Shown here: positions 1 to 12,344 of the stretch, piece after piece
Layout: every line of letters begins with the position of its first letter
Numbering within the stretch: the first letter of the stretch is position 1
From: Xenoacremonium recifei
Taxonomy: Eukaryota > Ascomycota > Sordariomycetes > Hypocreales > Nectriaceae
Assembly (NCBI GenBank): GCA_012184525.1
Contig: WOFQ01000019.1
Coordinates: forward strand, 248,001 to 312,000
DNA length: 64,000 bases
Direction of reading: 5' to 3'
Notes under the pieces: generated by a model
Database searches by the model: none
Told to the model about the DNA's origin: nothing
What the model saw: only the letters and a program-made list of their open reading frames with translations
Position numbers and translations under genes: made by a program

Positions 1-999
1 TGACTAGTAAAGGCTGTCGGTAAATGAGGGCGTGCGAGCGAGTTCGGTGAATGCCCGGGTTGTCGATAGGCCCCCCGCAAGTCGTCTAGCATCATCGACG
101 GATGTACGGAGAGATCCAAGCTGGAGAAACGGGGGAAGCCAAGGAGCGACGTATGGCCTGGAATCGCCTGATGAAGCCAAACTCTCTCCATGAGCATTGC
201 GTGCCAGAGACTCGCGGAGAAACCCACCACTGGTGGCCAAAACAGGGGCCTAGACAGCGTCGATCGTCAATAGCCGTCTGGGTTGGATAAGCCCATGAAT
301 TGTGCAATGCAGCATCGAGAAGAGACTCCAGCAGAAGTCCCACCAGATGGTGGATGCAACGGCCGCGAAACAACAAGGGCAATGCTCTCAACAGATTGCT
401 GCTCACCTTGAGAGCCAATAACTGGGACTATTCCACAACCGGGAGAGAGACTGCCGAATGTCACTGAGAGCAAGAGCGTGAGGAAAGAGAGAAATCTCTG
501 AACAGCCAGACACAGAGCCTAGTCAGAGCGTAAGAGACCCAAGGACGGAAATGGAAGAGACTCACCGAGAAGCACCTCATCTGGAATGAGCAGGCCAATC
601 ATCTCCAGGCGGTCGAGCACGACAGCGGATAGGTAGATTGGATGCTGCGCCCCACGCTGAAGCCGAGTCTCTGGTGAGCGCGCGAGAGAGTTTCTGACAG
701 TGGAGATGGGTTTAGTGGGAAAATAGCCCGGGTGAAAGATACGGAGTAGAGGTGGAAGAGCGAGATTTTCTTTTTGTGATGAGATTTCCAGGCTGACAGA
801 GAATTGTGATTGTTGAGGCGTGAGGCAGGGAAAGTGCGCCTTTGGGCCTCCATTCGCAACTGCCCCCTTCTCCAGACGCCTCGTCTCCGGCACCGGGGCG
901 CGGAGAGCAACGACTGGATGGGAAGGAAGCATCCTGGAACAGGACAGGACAGAACAGGGCGTGTCTGTCTGGGGCGACGATAAGGAGTGGGTGCAGCAC

Positions 1000-1971
1000 C
1001 TGAGTCTTTCACTCACTCATCCCCAGGCGGCCAGGCAGGGCAAGAGCAGGCGCTCGCAAAGTGCAAGTGAGCAGCGCCAGCGGGTGAGCGAGGCGCCTGA
1101 AAGTACCTCCGCCCTGCCTGTACTTGGCCGCTGACTGACTCTCCCCCAGCCCCGAACGAGCGAGTCCCCGGGGGGAGGAGGAGGGGAGGAGCAGAAAAAG
1201 TCTACTTGCGGCCTCCCTCCTGCTTCTCCCGGCGCACACGCCCCCTGGCTGGGGGGTGGTTTCAAACGCAGCTTCCCCACTCCCTCCGCTCCACCAGCAC
1301 ACACCCCACCCCCCTCGCCCGCTCCCACGCTCTCCCCATCGCTGCTAAAAACCCCCACAGCGCATTCCCTGCCCTGCAGCGATACCGTACCGCACCCCCT
1401 ACAGCAGACTCCAGCCCAGCCCAGGCAGCGGTAAACCGAGACGAGACTTTCTGAGGCCCTCTTCTCTGATCCGGGGTGGGCGTTGAGGTCCCGTCCTGCC
1501 ACTGTAGAGTACTGTGCCAATCGCCCGCTAGTGGACGGCGCAATCGCTGAGGTGCTGTACCGCACTGCACACGCCCTCCCTCCCGTCCTCGATTACTACC
1601 GACCCGGCCGAGCCCGGCCACAGTTTATAACCTTTTCCATCCCCCCCCCTCGATCCTCTTCCCCTCCAAAAAGAGACTTCCCCGTTTCCTTCACAACGCC
1701 CAAAACCTTCCAACAACTTCCCCAGCTTTTCACCAGCCATCACTCCCGCGACCTTGGCTTTGGCTTCAGGGACTCAACGCTTCATCGACGACAGACGATT
1801 CTGACGCCCCGTCTCCCCGCACACTCACACCAACAAACACCTTGTCGTCGCCGCTGCTCCATCACAGGCTTCGCCGTTTCCCACCGAGGCGTTCTCAACC
1901 GTTCCGCCTCTTAAGAGCCTAAAGAACCCCGAAGACCCCTTTCTGTCGGTTCTGTTCAGCAGGCGGATCAC
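1000..1971 (+). promoter_or_regulatory. cre1 upstream region and long pyrimidine-rich leader
   Basis: GC-rich, CT-rich sequence before the cre1 start. A TATA-like box (TTTATAA) lies at about 1624-1630 and is followed by roughly 340 nt of strongly pyrimidine-biased leader with long C/T runs, typical of fungal transcription starts and 5' leaders. Several matches to the CRE1/CreA core SYGGRG occur: CCGGGG at 1168-1173, CTGGGG at 1249-1254, CCGGGG at 1471-1476, and a reverse-strand CTGGGG (CCCCAG) at 1144-1149. CreA-type repressors are known to act on their own promoters in several fungi. Occupancy here is inferred, and such short GC-rich matches are expected by chance in this composition. The first kilobase of the window shows no supported gene. 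Confidence 0.4.
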
Positions 1972-3177
1972 ATGCAACGAGCACATTCGGCCGTGGATTT
2001 TTCCAATCTGCTCAATCCCGCAGCACCAGCTGAGAAGGATCCGGCCGGCGACACCGAGATGGCCGCGGTCACCGTTATCAAGCCCAATGGGCCGCTGCCC
2101 GGCGCCCAGGCTTCTGAGAGCACCAACGAGCTGCCTCGACCTTACAAGTGCCCTCTTTGCGAGAAGGCCTTCCACCGTCTGGAGCACCAGACTCGACACA
2201 TCCGCACTCACACCGGCGAGAAGCCCCATGCCTGCCAGTTCCCCGGCTGCAGCAAGAAGTTCAGCCGTTCTGACGAGTTGACTCGACACTCGCGCATTCA
2301 CAACAACCCCAACTCGCGACGGGGCAACAAGGCCAACCAGCAGCATCAGCAGCAGCAGCACCAGAGCCTCCCTCCTCACCTGCACTCCGAGGGCATGATG
2401 GCCCCTCCCCCGGCTCCCAAGACGATCCGCTCGGCTCCCACGTCTACGCTGGCCTCGCCCAATGTCTCGCCGCCTCACTCCTACTCGGCCTTTGCCATCC
2501 CCAGCTCCAGCATCCGCTTCAACCACCCGCCCAACGACATCACCATGCTGGCCAAGGCCGCTCACCAGGTCGAGCGCGAGACTTCTCACCACCACAGCTC
2601 GCGACACCACCCCTACTACAGCCACAGCATGCACAGCTCGCGCGGCCACTTGCCCACGCTCTCGGCCTACCACATGTCGCGATCTCACTCGACTGACGAG
2701 CCCAACGACGACCACTACAGCGGCTCTATGCGCCATGCCAAGCGCTCGCGGCCCAACTCGCCCAACTCCACGGCTCCCTCGTCGCCCACCTTCTCGCACG
2801 ACTCGCTGTCTCCCACGCCAGACCACACGCCCATCGCAACGCCCGCGCACTCGCCTCGCCTCCGCCCCTTCTCGGGCTACGAGCTGCCCAGCCTGCGCAA
2901 CCTGTCGCTCCAGCACAACACCACGCCCGCCCTGGCCCCCATGGAGCCTCACCCGGAGAACCAGTACCATTCTCCCCCCGTGACCACGCCCCGCGGCACC
3001 GGCATGTCCCTCACCGACATCATCAGCCGCCCCGACGGCAGCCAGCGCAAGCTGCCCGTGCCTCAGGTGCCCAAGGTGGCCGTCCAGGACCTCCTGTCCG
3101 ACAGCGGCTTCACCAACAGCGGCCGCAGCTCTGCCGCCGGTAGCCTCGCGGGCGGGGACCTCATGGATCGCATGTAG
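1972..3177 (+). CDS. cre1: carbon catabolite repressor CRE1/CreA, C2H2 zinc-finger transcription factor
   Basis: Intronless 401-aa protein, the usual length for Sordariomycete CRE1. It is the nuclear DNA-binding repressor that shuts down genes for alternative carbon sources, such as cellulases and hemicellulases, when glucose is present. Two adjacent C2H2 fingers are visible at about residues 60-80 (CPLC...H-x3-H) and 88-110 (CQFPGC...H-x3-H), joined by a TGEKP linker, the Mig1/CreA arrangement that binds SYGGRG. A glutamine/histidine-rich patch follows at about 123-132. The rest is Ser/Pro-rich, with an acidic segment (STDEPNDDHYSGS, about residue 240) before a basic KRSRPNSP stretch; in Trichoderma this neighbourhood holds a phosphoserine controlling DNA binding. 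The C-terminal third carries the conserved SPTFSHDSLSPTPDHTP region. The start is the first in-frame ATG and opens with MQRAHSAVDFSNLLNP, as in relatives. The neighbouring regions are unusually empty of genes. Confidence 0.97.
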   Translation: MQRAHSAVDFSNLLNPAAPAEKDPAGDTEMAAVTVIKPNGPLPGAQASESTNELPRPYKCPLCEKAFHRLEHQTRHIRTHTGEKPHACQFPGCSKKFSRSDELTRHSRIHNNPNSRRGNKANQQHQQQQHQSLPPHLHSEGMMAPPPAPKTIRSAPTSTLASPNVSPPHSYSAFAIPSSSIRFNHPPNDITMLAKAAHQVERETSHHHSSRHHPYYSHSMHSSRGHLPTLSAYHMSRSHSTDEPNDDHYSGSMRHAKRSRPNSPNSTAPSSPTFSHDSLSPTPDHTPIATPAHSPRLRPFSGYELPSLRNLSLQHNTTPALAPMEPHPENQYHSPPVTTPRGTGMSLTDIISRPDGSQRKLPVPQVPKVAVQDLLSDSGFTNSGRSSAAGSLAGGDLMDRM

Positions 3178-6100
3178 AACAGGCGGGATATGAACTCCTC
3201 CGCGCCGCAAGCAAGCAGCAATCCTTCGCGATGAACGACATGATGACAAATCGGGCTATAGAGGTATAGACAGAGTTGGCGTACGGACATTACTTTGATA
3301 CACAGCATGGGCAACGCTTTGAGGGCGACAACACTAATGGGCTGGCACTTTTGCCAATTCCCTTCTCTTGATTTCTTTTCTCCTATCTTATCTCTCCTTT
3401 CTGTTTTTTTGCTTGATCAGGGCGGATATCGTGTGCCAGCAAATTTCGCAAGGCAAACCCGGGGGAAATTCTATAGAGGGGCTTGCCAATTTTTTTTTAT
3501 TCGCGCGCGCGCGTCCGAGGGGCGGACGACGTTGGAACGGGTACTGGAAACTGGGACGGACTAGAAGATACTCGATTGCGGAGCAGGCTTGGATCAACCT
3601 CCATTCTCGCCCTCGGGCTTGCCTCGGGGCAGCAGAGCAGCAGGAGGAGCAAGGCAGGGCAAGGGCAGGGCGACGGGATTGGGCCCTTGGCCGGAAAAGC
3701 GAAGTCTATTTGATATACCAGTTTTATTATTTGGCTCAGTTCAGTTGAAACTCGACTCTTTTACTTCACTATTCTGCGAGCGTGTGCGAGTGTGGGAGAG
3801 GAAGCATGTGAAGGTCTGGGGTGACTATCGCCCGGGCCAGGATTGCGGAGACTATCAAGGACAAGTACCTTGTACTCTTGCCGGATGGAGGACTCGCGTA
3901 AGATATAGCAGAAGCAAAGTTTCAGACACGGCATCAATAGACCAGGACGGGACGGACGCAAGTCCCTACCGAAAAGGAGTTTTCCAGCCAGCCTCAGTGC
4001 ATTCGACAATTCGAGCCCGGCGGCACAGAATGCCTCCCTGCAGATCCGCACGGGATAGCGAGTACCCCAGGCGGGCGCCCGAACCGCCCGTTATCGCCCA
4101 CGGCGCATGTACCACGCAAACACGAGCCGTTCTAAATTTACTGACTCCCGTCTCAAAGCCACCCCCGTGTTGCTCCCCCGGGTTTGCGACGTGCAACGTA
4201 ATGGGCTGGATGTCGTCATCCGCGGCAGAGCTTACAGCACACACACACTCACACACACACATTTTCATCAGTCTTTCACCCAGGCAATTACTCCGTAGTT
4301 CACTCCAAACCTGCTGGGCGCGGGCGCATGAGTCAATTCCATCTGCTTCCGGGGCCCGCACCCCTTCTCCTTCTCCCCACACTGCGATAGTCCCGTAAGC
4401 GCAGGATAAGGGATAGACAGACAGTAGAGTGGTGACAGCCGCGGCCCTGATATCCGGGGGCCCAGAGACGTCAGATGCTTTGCGCGCAACCGTCACATGG
4501 AGCTTCTTGTCTCTCTTGTCTTGGATCCGAAGAGGTCAGGCGTTGAGCAAGCACCATGGACGGGCTTCCTCCACCGCGGCAGGGGCCCAGAATGTGGTGA
4601 TGCTTCGGAGCCCAAAGGCCGAGGCGGGAGCACCGAGACCAAGACCCCAGAGCCACCACCCGCGGGGTGGCACGGCACGGGCATCGCTGGTTGTACTGTA
4701 CGCCAGGCCAGTATGGAGTCGCATCTCACGGGGCAGAGCAGCGCAGAACAGGGCTATCGCGTCAGCTCGGCTGAGCAGCGCTGGAGGTGTACGTGGCGCC
4801 GGGCCCTTGGCAGGGCGAGCAGGAAGCCTGAGTGAGGACGTTACATGTCGAGTGGCTTGTTGTCGGGCTGTGCAGGCAGGTGTACGTTGTATCTGACCAA
4901 ACATGCTCGCTGGCCGTCTCACGTCTCGCGGGGGGTATGTAGGGCAGCGCGCAGGATGCGCCGGGGATGCCTCGTCTGCAGGGGGGGCCAAACGGATAGG
5001 CGCGGGAGGACTTGTTGAGAAGCCATCTCCAGATCTGCTTGCCCGTCACCGGGGAATTGCAAGGGGGTCGGAGGGTCGGGTGGTCATCTCATTGTCGGCC
5101 CTCGCCCAACCACATGATGATGCCCTCCCGTTGTCAGATACAGATGCTACACCGCCAGACGAGCGGGCGACGAATGAGCGCCCTGGTTGCGCAAGAACTG
5201 GTGGTGTGTGTGCGCCTGCGAGAGTGTGTGTGGGAGGCCAGACATGCATGCTGCTCAGCTGGATGTGTGACTCGAATGCTGCAGCCGCCCCAATCTGATA
5301 CACCAGACGGGGCACTTGGGACTTTCCGCACAGGCGGTCAATGGAAAAGTTTTTTTTTTTCTGTTGAGTGTCACAAAGAAGACGATCGCCCTCCTGCGGC
5401 TCCGAGGCTATCGTGTCGGCGTCGTTTCTAGAGCCGGGGCAGCGGAGCTGGAGTTTTGGGTCTCTCCAGACTGATAGCCCCGAGTCAGGGGATGGCGGAC
5501 CGACTGCTGTCGAAAAAGATAGGCACGCACAATGGCTCGCGGCCTCATGACGATAAGTCGCCGAACCGCCTGGAAAAGTTGTCCGTCCAGGTTTCGTTTC
5601 GGGACCGGCTGGGGGGGCGCAGCGCAGGGACGACGACCGGTCCGGCGCGATAACCTGATCCAGCCCGCCATGCTGGCCCATCATCTGTCGTCCTCAGAGA
5701 GCTATCTGAGGTGTTCCAGCCCTGGGGCTTGTCGTCTTCCCCACGCTGGGGGCCCTGAGGGGCGTGTACGAGTGCGGCCCAGGCACGGCACGGCTTGAGG
5801 CCCTCAGCAGAGGCCGTGACAGGCTACAGCCAGGTCAGGGACTGCCACTCATTGCCAGGATGAGATTGCAGGCGCCTGGCTGTGGGGGTGGAGATGCTAT
5901 TGGGTGATTTCGGGTTGCCCAATTCGTGCGCCAGGTGAGGTGGTGAGTGGTAACGTAGGTGAGATGAGGGTGTCAACGGTGTGCCGTGTGCGGGCGGTGC
6001 TGACGGGCGGACTCGAGACATGCTCCTCGACGAGGTCATTGGGGAGAGTCTGCAACTAGGCAGGCCAGGTCACATTTCACATCTGGCCAATACGGCCTGG

Positions 6101-6645
6101 CCGTGCTATCACGCTGGCGGTGCTGTTGTCTCTTGTCGCTGATACTAACGCCCAGGCGTCGTTCTCAGGCTGCAACCTCTCGACCACTCCAGTACGCAAG
6201 GGGGGTTGCATTTCGAGACGCCAGCGAGTCATCGACTCTCGTCCTTTCGTTTCTTTTTCTCTGCCGCTCCCTCCCTCCCTGCGCTGTGATTGCGCGAGCC
6301 GCTCCCGTGTGCCTGAGGGATCATCCTTCATATCCCCAGGTTTCCTTATCAAGCTCCGGGGAGAGCGCGGCCGCAGGGGTGGCGTTGCTTTGCTGCCTTT
6401 CCTGGCTGCTGCTGCTCCTTGGGGTGCTTGGATGAAATCCTGGAGAGAAGTGCCTGACTATCATGAACCAGGCCTGCCTGGGCGATAGGCGGCGGGCGGA
6501 TGAAGCAGAGCAGGGCAAGGCGAAGCGCTAGCTTGTCCAGGCGGAATGATAGATGATACTCCCGTTGACTCCATCGTCGGCCCGGATACGACTGTATCGT
6601 CTGTCTTGACAAACTGGCAATTCTCGCCGGTAGAAGGCGATGCTG

Positions 6646-6676
<31 letters not shown>

Positions 6677-9600
6677 GAATTGTGATTTGAGGCCCTCCCT
6701 CCCTTTGTCTCGCTGCAACCCCGTAAAATGAACCCCCACGCATTGCCCCGCGAGGAAGTCATGATATGGTTGGCTGCTGGGCTGTCAATCTGATTCCCTT
6801 TTATGGGGATGTGGAGGGCCAGCAATTCCTCCATGCGGTGACTGCTTCATCCTCTTGGGCCTAGCAGGAGTGATGGCCGTCAAGGTCGTCAATAGTTTCA
6901 GAAGGCCTCATCTCAGATTTGCCTATCGGCAAGGCGTTTGGCCAAGAGGAGAGGAGAGGAGCGTCACGCCCGTCCGGGATGACGCTGGTCGAGGTTGGCG
7001 ACCGACGTCAACGATCTGCGGGTGGAATCGAGATGGATGCGCTGGGGGAAAACTTGCTCGGTGGACTGCGTCAGTCGACAGGGCCTGCGCTGCGTCGCCG
7101 AGATGTTCCGAGCCTGGCAGTCTCTCTTTGTCAAGGATGAATGAGGCTGATGCTGATGGAGACTCGATGGCCGATGACGGGACGTCGGAGGTTGCGGTCC
7201 TGATCGGTGGGTGGCAGTTGCCGTGCCGGAGCATCTGGCTGGGTCGTGATTGCCTGATGTTGCGGTAAGGCATCAAGGCAGACACACCTCCTATTACACG
7301 TGAAAGACATCACAGTGAGAATACAATCCCATCATCACAATCACATGCAATAGCGATATCAGAACTCAAAATGCAGGGCCTTCCATGTTGCAATGAACCA
7401 AAGAACTGCCCCTGACTATCTACGGAGACAAAGAACGGAGAACTACTCCCGGATTCCGCGTCGTACCCAGAGTGGCCTACATATCTCAGTCCAACCACAA
7501 CGACGCCTCTACATATCCTCGGGTCAACACGGCAGTTCTAGAGTTAACTAACTTGGCACAATTGAGGCCTTCCACTGCCCGCCAGTACCTGCATGCGCCC
7601 TCAATCGGAATGTCGATCCCTCGCTGCGGCTCCGAGTTGAACTTCACCTCAAAGCTTATCCCAAGCAGTGTCTGTCAGTGGACGAGATGCTAAGAGACCT
7701 CTTATCAACGCCAAATTCCCATCCACGCTTCCGCATCTCGAGTCAAACAAAGAAGTGCAAACTGCGGTCCCGTTCGGGTGCAGAAGAGTTCAATTCGTGG
7801 CTTCACGGTGACTGTTCCGGTTGGATGAGAAAGGCATGCTGGCGTAAGCAGTGTCATGCAAGATGAAAGTCTGTTAAACGGATGCAGCATCGCAAGCCCG
7901 TCAGACCTAGCAGTTGACGCTATGGCGCCGAGATACCCATCTTGCCCTTTGTTGGTCCCTGTAACAGATGACACCAAATCTCGCCATTCAGAAGGCAGCA
8001 ACGGGCAGGCGATATACCCCAACGCTGTCTTCTGGCGCGAGACGCATTGCTTGCTGCGCGGCCGTTGCTAAACTCTGACTCTGATAATGATAATAGTGAC
8101 GGAGACACTCCAGCGGCGTTGGTGGTTGTGAGATTTGTCACAATCACATGTAGAGCCACACTTCATGGACTCCTCGTGGCCTGATTGAATGTGGAAGTTC
8201 TCCATGGAGAACCACGTTGCGTGCGAAGTAGAGCCCATTGGGTCTTCGCCAACATCATAGCACCGCTAACTTACCTCATAGCTCTCGACTCACCATCACA
8301 ACTGACGACATCCGGAGCATCCCCAACACCACCATCCTCGTAGCTTCAGGGCTCGATCGGTCCGGGAGTAGGACCGCGGCCCGTGCGAGTGCGTGGGATG
8401 CCAAGCTAGAGGCATCAGAGCCTCATCAAACTCCCCGTTTGAAAGTCGAAGTCGACGTCCAGGGCCTCGGGGCTCCGTCGGCCGTCGGACGCCCGGAAAC
8501 AGGTCCGGACACTGCGCCGTATCAGCAACCGAATCTCGGTGCCTGCTCGCTGAGCCCAAACGGAGCGAGGCTGGCTAGCTGACGCGCAAAAAGGGGGTCC
8601 TTGCAGCTTATCTCGCCATCGCATGTCCAGCACAGAGGGCAATGGGACACTTCCTGGACCCTTGGCAAGCCGCAAATCCACTCGCCCCTGTCCCGCCATG
8701 CTGCCCCAGCATCCCCTTCTGCGGCCGCGAGACGCAGAGGCGAAAGGCTTCATATCCGCAACCGCAATCCGCGAGCCGCAGGGGAGAAGCCCGAGGGCCG
8801 GAGAGCGGCCAGCACCAATCGGGCGACAACGTGGCTGGCTGGGCTGGCTTCCTTCACGATATCTCTCTCTCCCTCGGCGTCTTTGGCCTCACCCCCCATC
8901 GGCTCCCCGTATCTGGGGGCTAGTTCTCCCTCCGTTCTCCATAGCCAAAGGCCGTCGGGAAGAAACGTGTCCCGCCGACGAGACGCTAACAGCATCAATC
9001 TCTGCTTGCCCCAGAGTCCAAGATAACATACAGTTCAGTAGGCAACTTGCGGGCGTGGAGAGAGCACTTCGTGGGGCCGCTCGTCCGAGGTAGGCCACTT
9101 GCCGACGAAAGCCTCTCTTTTTTAGCGACAGCATTCCGGTGAGCGGGCAGGCAATGGCAAATTCCAAATGTCGGGGTGATTTCGGTGCTCGTCGTTTTGC
9201 AGGGTCGACGTCGTCCGAAGCTCTTCCGGAGCCTCTCTCGTTCCCCAGATTCTGCATCTCACGCCCCCCTGGCTGATCCTTGATGAGCCGACGGCAGTGG
9301 GTGTAAGCAGGCTCCAGAAGATGGAGTCGATGATGATAGCCTCGTCCTTCCTCTTTGTCTCGGGGCGTGCGAGACCAGTGCAATTCATTCCCCAGTTTGA
9401 TTTGACTCTCCGCGTGTCCGCGAGAAGCCCGCTTGCTGCGACAGGCGCCGGTCTCGAATCGTCGTGAAGCTAGAGAACCGTGATGGCATCATCCCGCGCT
9501 CGGCGGGAGTGCTGCTTCTGGCAGTGCGACGGCGACAGTGACATTCTTCGCTCATTCCCGGGGCAACCATAGGGAGGTGAAGTTGTCACCGGCGCTCCTA

Positions 9601-9790
9601 GGGCTGTCGTCGAGCACTCCCCGCAAATTCACATGCTTGGAGAGACCGCATGCAGAATCGGGGACTGGAATGCGGCTCGGTAGACCCAAATCCTGCTTGG
9701 CCGAGCGAGCGATGAGGTCAGGGAGCAGCGATCCGATCTGCACTCGCTAGGGTCGTCGAGGTGTCTCCGTATCAAGGTTCTCGAGGGAAT
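3178..9790. other. long intergenic stretch after cre1, no supported gene
   Basis: About 6.6 kb in which I could support no coding gene. Open frames up to about 270 codons exist on both strands (for example 3589-4398 +), but they lack family motifs, carry low-complexity or repeat-derived sequence, and overlap comparable frames on the other strand, as expected for GC-rich non-coding DNA. The first few hundred bases should hold the cre1 3' UTR. Short simple repeats are present: CA-rich at about 4238-4260, a T tract at about 5350-5360 and a CTG tract at about 6649-6676. An unannotated non-coding RNA or a small multi-exon gene cannot be excluded. Confidence 0.5.
6641..6677. repeat. CTG/CAG trinucleotide microsatellite
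   Basis: About nine uninterrupted CTG units (6649-6676), preceded by two related, interrupted units. It lies in intergenic sequence with no supported coding frame, so it is a simple sequence repeat rather than a polyglutamine or polyalanine coding tract. Confidence 0.85.
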
Positions 9791-12060
9791 GATTTAGTCA
9801 ATTGAGCAAAGGGAAAAGGTGAGGACATGTGATGATCTGCCGGATTGAGATCTTGGTGTTGAAGCCTGATGGTTGGCATGTGAAGTGAGATAAGCCGGAT
9901 CGTGATCTAAAGCTTGCTACGGATTGGCGTCTGACGTCTGGCGAAGATTCTGGATAAAAGCAGGCTCCGGATAATTGAGTCTGGGTAAATGTCAAACGGA
10001 CGTTGGATGACTTTCCTCGTGATCGGTATTCTATCCGATCGTTGTCTTCTTCCTCTAGCCGAGGTCTAGGTCTAGGGTAAGGCAGTTGGTGTTTGGAGTC
10101 TCGGGGAGACTCATAGACACACATTTGCAAACATACTCTACTGAAGTCCAGAAGTAGGTTGTAAAATCGTGTGATCAACCGAAGTTTGTTGTCGTTGTTA
10201 GTGACCTGTTCTTCGGATTTGTTGAGCATTGTCGAGTGCCTCCTCAAAATAGAGTGTCCCATAGATCGAGGTGAAGCCTGTTGCATACACTCGGAAATAT
10301 GCAACAGAATACAACATAGACAGCAAGTTGCAAAAGTTTCTACTAAAGGCGTGGTTCTTATCAAATCCCCGATAGCCCATTGCTAGGACTAACTGTGAAC
10401 CGCTCAAGTAGAGTCTCTCATCACTCCCATCTTACACGGATGTGTTGAAAGAAGAAACCGGTGCGACATACTTTTAGAAACCTGGCGACTTTGCTAGACA
10501 ACTTAGTTAGAACAGAACAAACAGACAAAGTCCAGGAGGCAATTTTTCCGATTTAAGTGACTGGGAAGGAGCTGAAGTTTCGGATCCCGTTCATGTTCTA
10601 TGCATGGTATGAGGAACTAAACACGTAGAGTCTCATTTCAATCGAGTACCCATTTCATCATGAGGCTTGGGACAATAGTCTCCCGTATGTAAGTTTTTTC
10701 TATGTCCCGTTTGATAGTAGACCTACTGGCTCTCATGTATGGCATGGCATAGAAGATGAGGTCGCGAAGGGTGATGAAGGCCAAGACGGTCCAGCATCAA
10801 CACATCCTAACACAACCATGCGATTACCGGCTGACTTGGAAAGAGCTATAGGGTGTTCTGTATAGGTGACAGTCCCATGTTGAGTCTCCGTTTCTGAAGT
10901 ATGTGCTGTGAGAGATAGATGTCAGGACTTCTCAGTTTGAGGCTGTATTATCGTGTGTTGATATGGCAGCTTCAGAACGCTTCCTAACTTGAAGCTAGTA
11001 AGAACCTGGGATACTACATAGTGCAGAGTTTTACTAACAAGGTATTGTAAAGCGCGTTATTCGGTAAGGTAGAACTACATATTATGCCCAAGACCATACC
11101 ACGACTCTAGGGTAATTTCCAGTATAGGACCAACTACACGAACATCTTTCTATGCACTCTACGGCCACAAACAGTAGGCTAAGTTAATAGTCTAACTTGA
11201 ATGGCTCAAAATAGGAAAAAAATATCGTATAATTGCCGCAGAATTGGAACACTGCATATCCTGATGGGTCTATAGTATGGCGAGAGACACGTGAATCCAT
11301 CATCTCCTGGGAGATTTTCACCATTTGCTTCCTTTGAGCATTACTTTGAAAATGTTCATAAAACATGAATATGGCCATGACAAAATGAATTTCCGTCTCA
11401 TGAATGCACACGGAGAATGTCTCACAAGGAGTGTAGAGAGTTCCGAGAAATTTGAGGGATAGTGTCAAATTTGGGCATGATTTCAGATGAGAAAACATTA
11501 AGTTTGTCTTCTGAGTATGTTGTTCAAAATGACTCGATTAGAGGCTGCTATGAGAATATGAAAATATAGTTCATTTAGTATCGTCTCATGTCTTCGCCTG
11601 TCTCCTGCTCTTTACTATTTCGTGTTCCTGGCGTGAGAGAACCGCCATTCTACACACTAGAGGCTTTTGTAAAATATGCATTAAAAGGAGGCAATAGAAG
11701 TTTAACACGCATGAAAAAGTGGAATAAATCCATCCCTGAAAAGATCATGGGTTATATTTGGGTTGAGCAGTCCCGTTGATTCAGTTGGTCGAGTTGATGG
11801 TCAGCGTTGTTCCATCACCATGTAATCAACTACAGCTATTTCTTTTGCTACCGGTATACAGTTTTGATAGCAACGGAAGAGTCGAGAAAAGGCTATCTAT
11901 AATATAATTGTATATATAAACGTATAAAGAGATCGCACCTCACCCGTATGTTCGAGATCACCGAGTCTTTTATCACTCGAATGCCGAGAAAGATATCGCC
12001 TTGGAGAGTAACCCACGGACAGATTGTTAGAGTCGTTTAATCTTCACCATCGCCCTGTGA
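9790..12060. other. AT-enriched gene-free block
   Basis: The base composition is visibly richer in A and T than in the flanking GC-rich sequence, with frequent TA dinucleotides, an extreme AT stretch at about 11896-11930 (TATAATATAATTGTATATATAAACGT-like), and only short, unconvincing open frames. The longest (9798-10364, minus) shows no recognisable motif. No long terminal repeats, terminal inverted repeats or transposase/reverse-transcriptase motifs were seen. Decayed, possibly RIP-mutated repeat DNA would look like this, but that is inference. The block ends near the 3' end of tim21. Confidence 0.5.
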
Positions 12061-12344
12061 AGATCACTCAAAGCCGATGGTGGTTGCCCAAATGTTCAAC
12101 CCTGAGATGAGAGCTCTCTGATTCAGTGTTGGATGACAATGGCTGGAAGAAACACGCCCTTCCGACCGAAAGACTGAAATATTGTTTTCGTATTGTAACA
12201 GTAGCGAATCTGAGCGCTTCGCATAAAGTCATGATATCCTCGCCACTAACACAGCAGACGATCCTGAAACCGATGGCAGAACCATGACCACCTAATATTG
12301 TACAGAGCAGAAGATACAATGATGGAGAGACTATTCCTTCACCA

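Noticed and set aside
1825..3249. 474-codon open frame on the minus strand opposite cre1
   Set aside because: It is the antisense shadow of cre1; its Val/Arg/Gly-rich product has no family features, while the plus strand encodes a canonical CRE1.
3589..4398. 269-codon plus-strand frame after cre1
   Set aside because: No motifs, low-complexity composition and overlapping frames on the other strand; no splice-supported extension. Treated as chance in GC-rich DNA.
9798..10364. 188-codon minus-strand frame in the AT-richer block
   Set aside because: No recognisable domain, no neighbouring exons, and located in compositionally odd sequence; could be chance or a relic.
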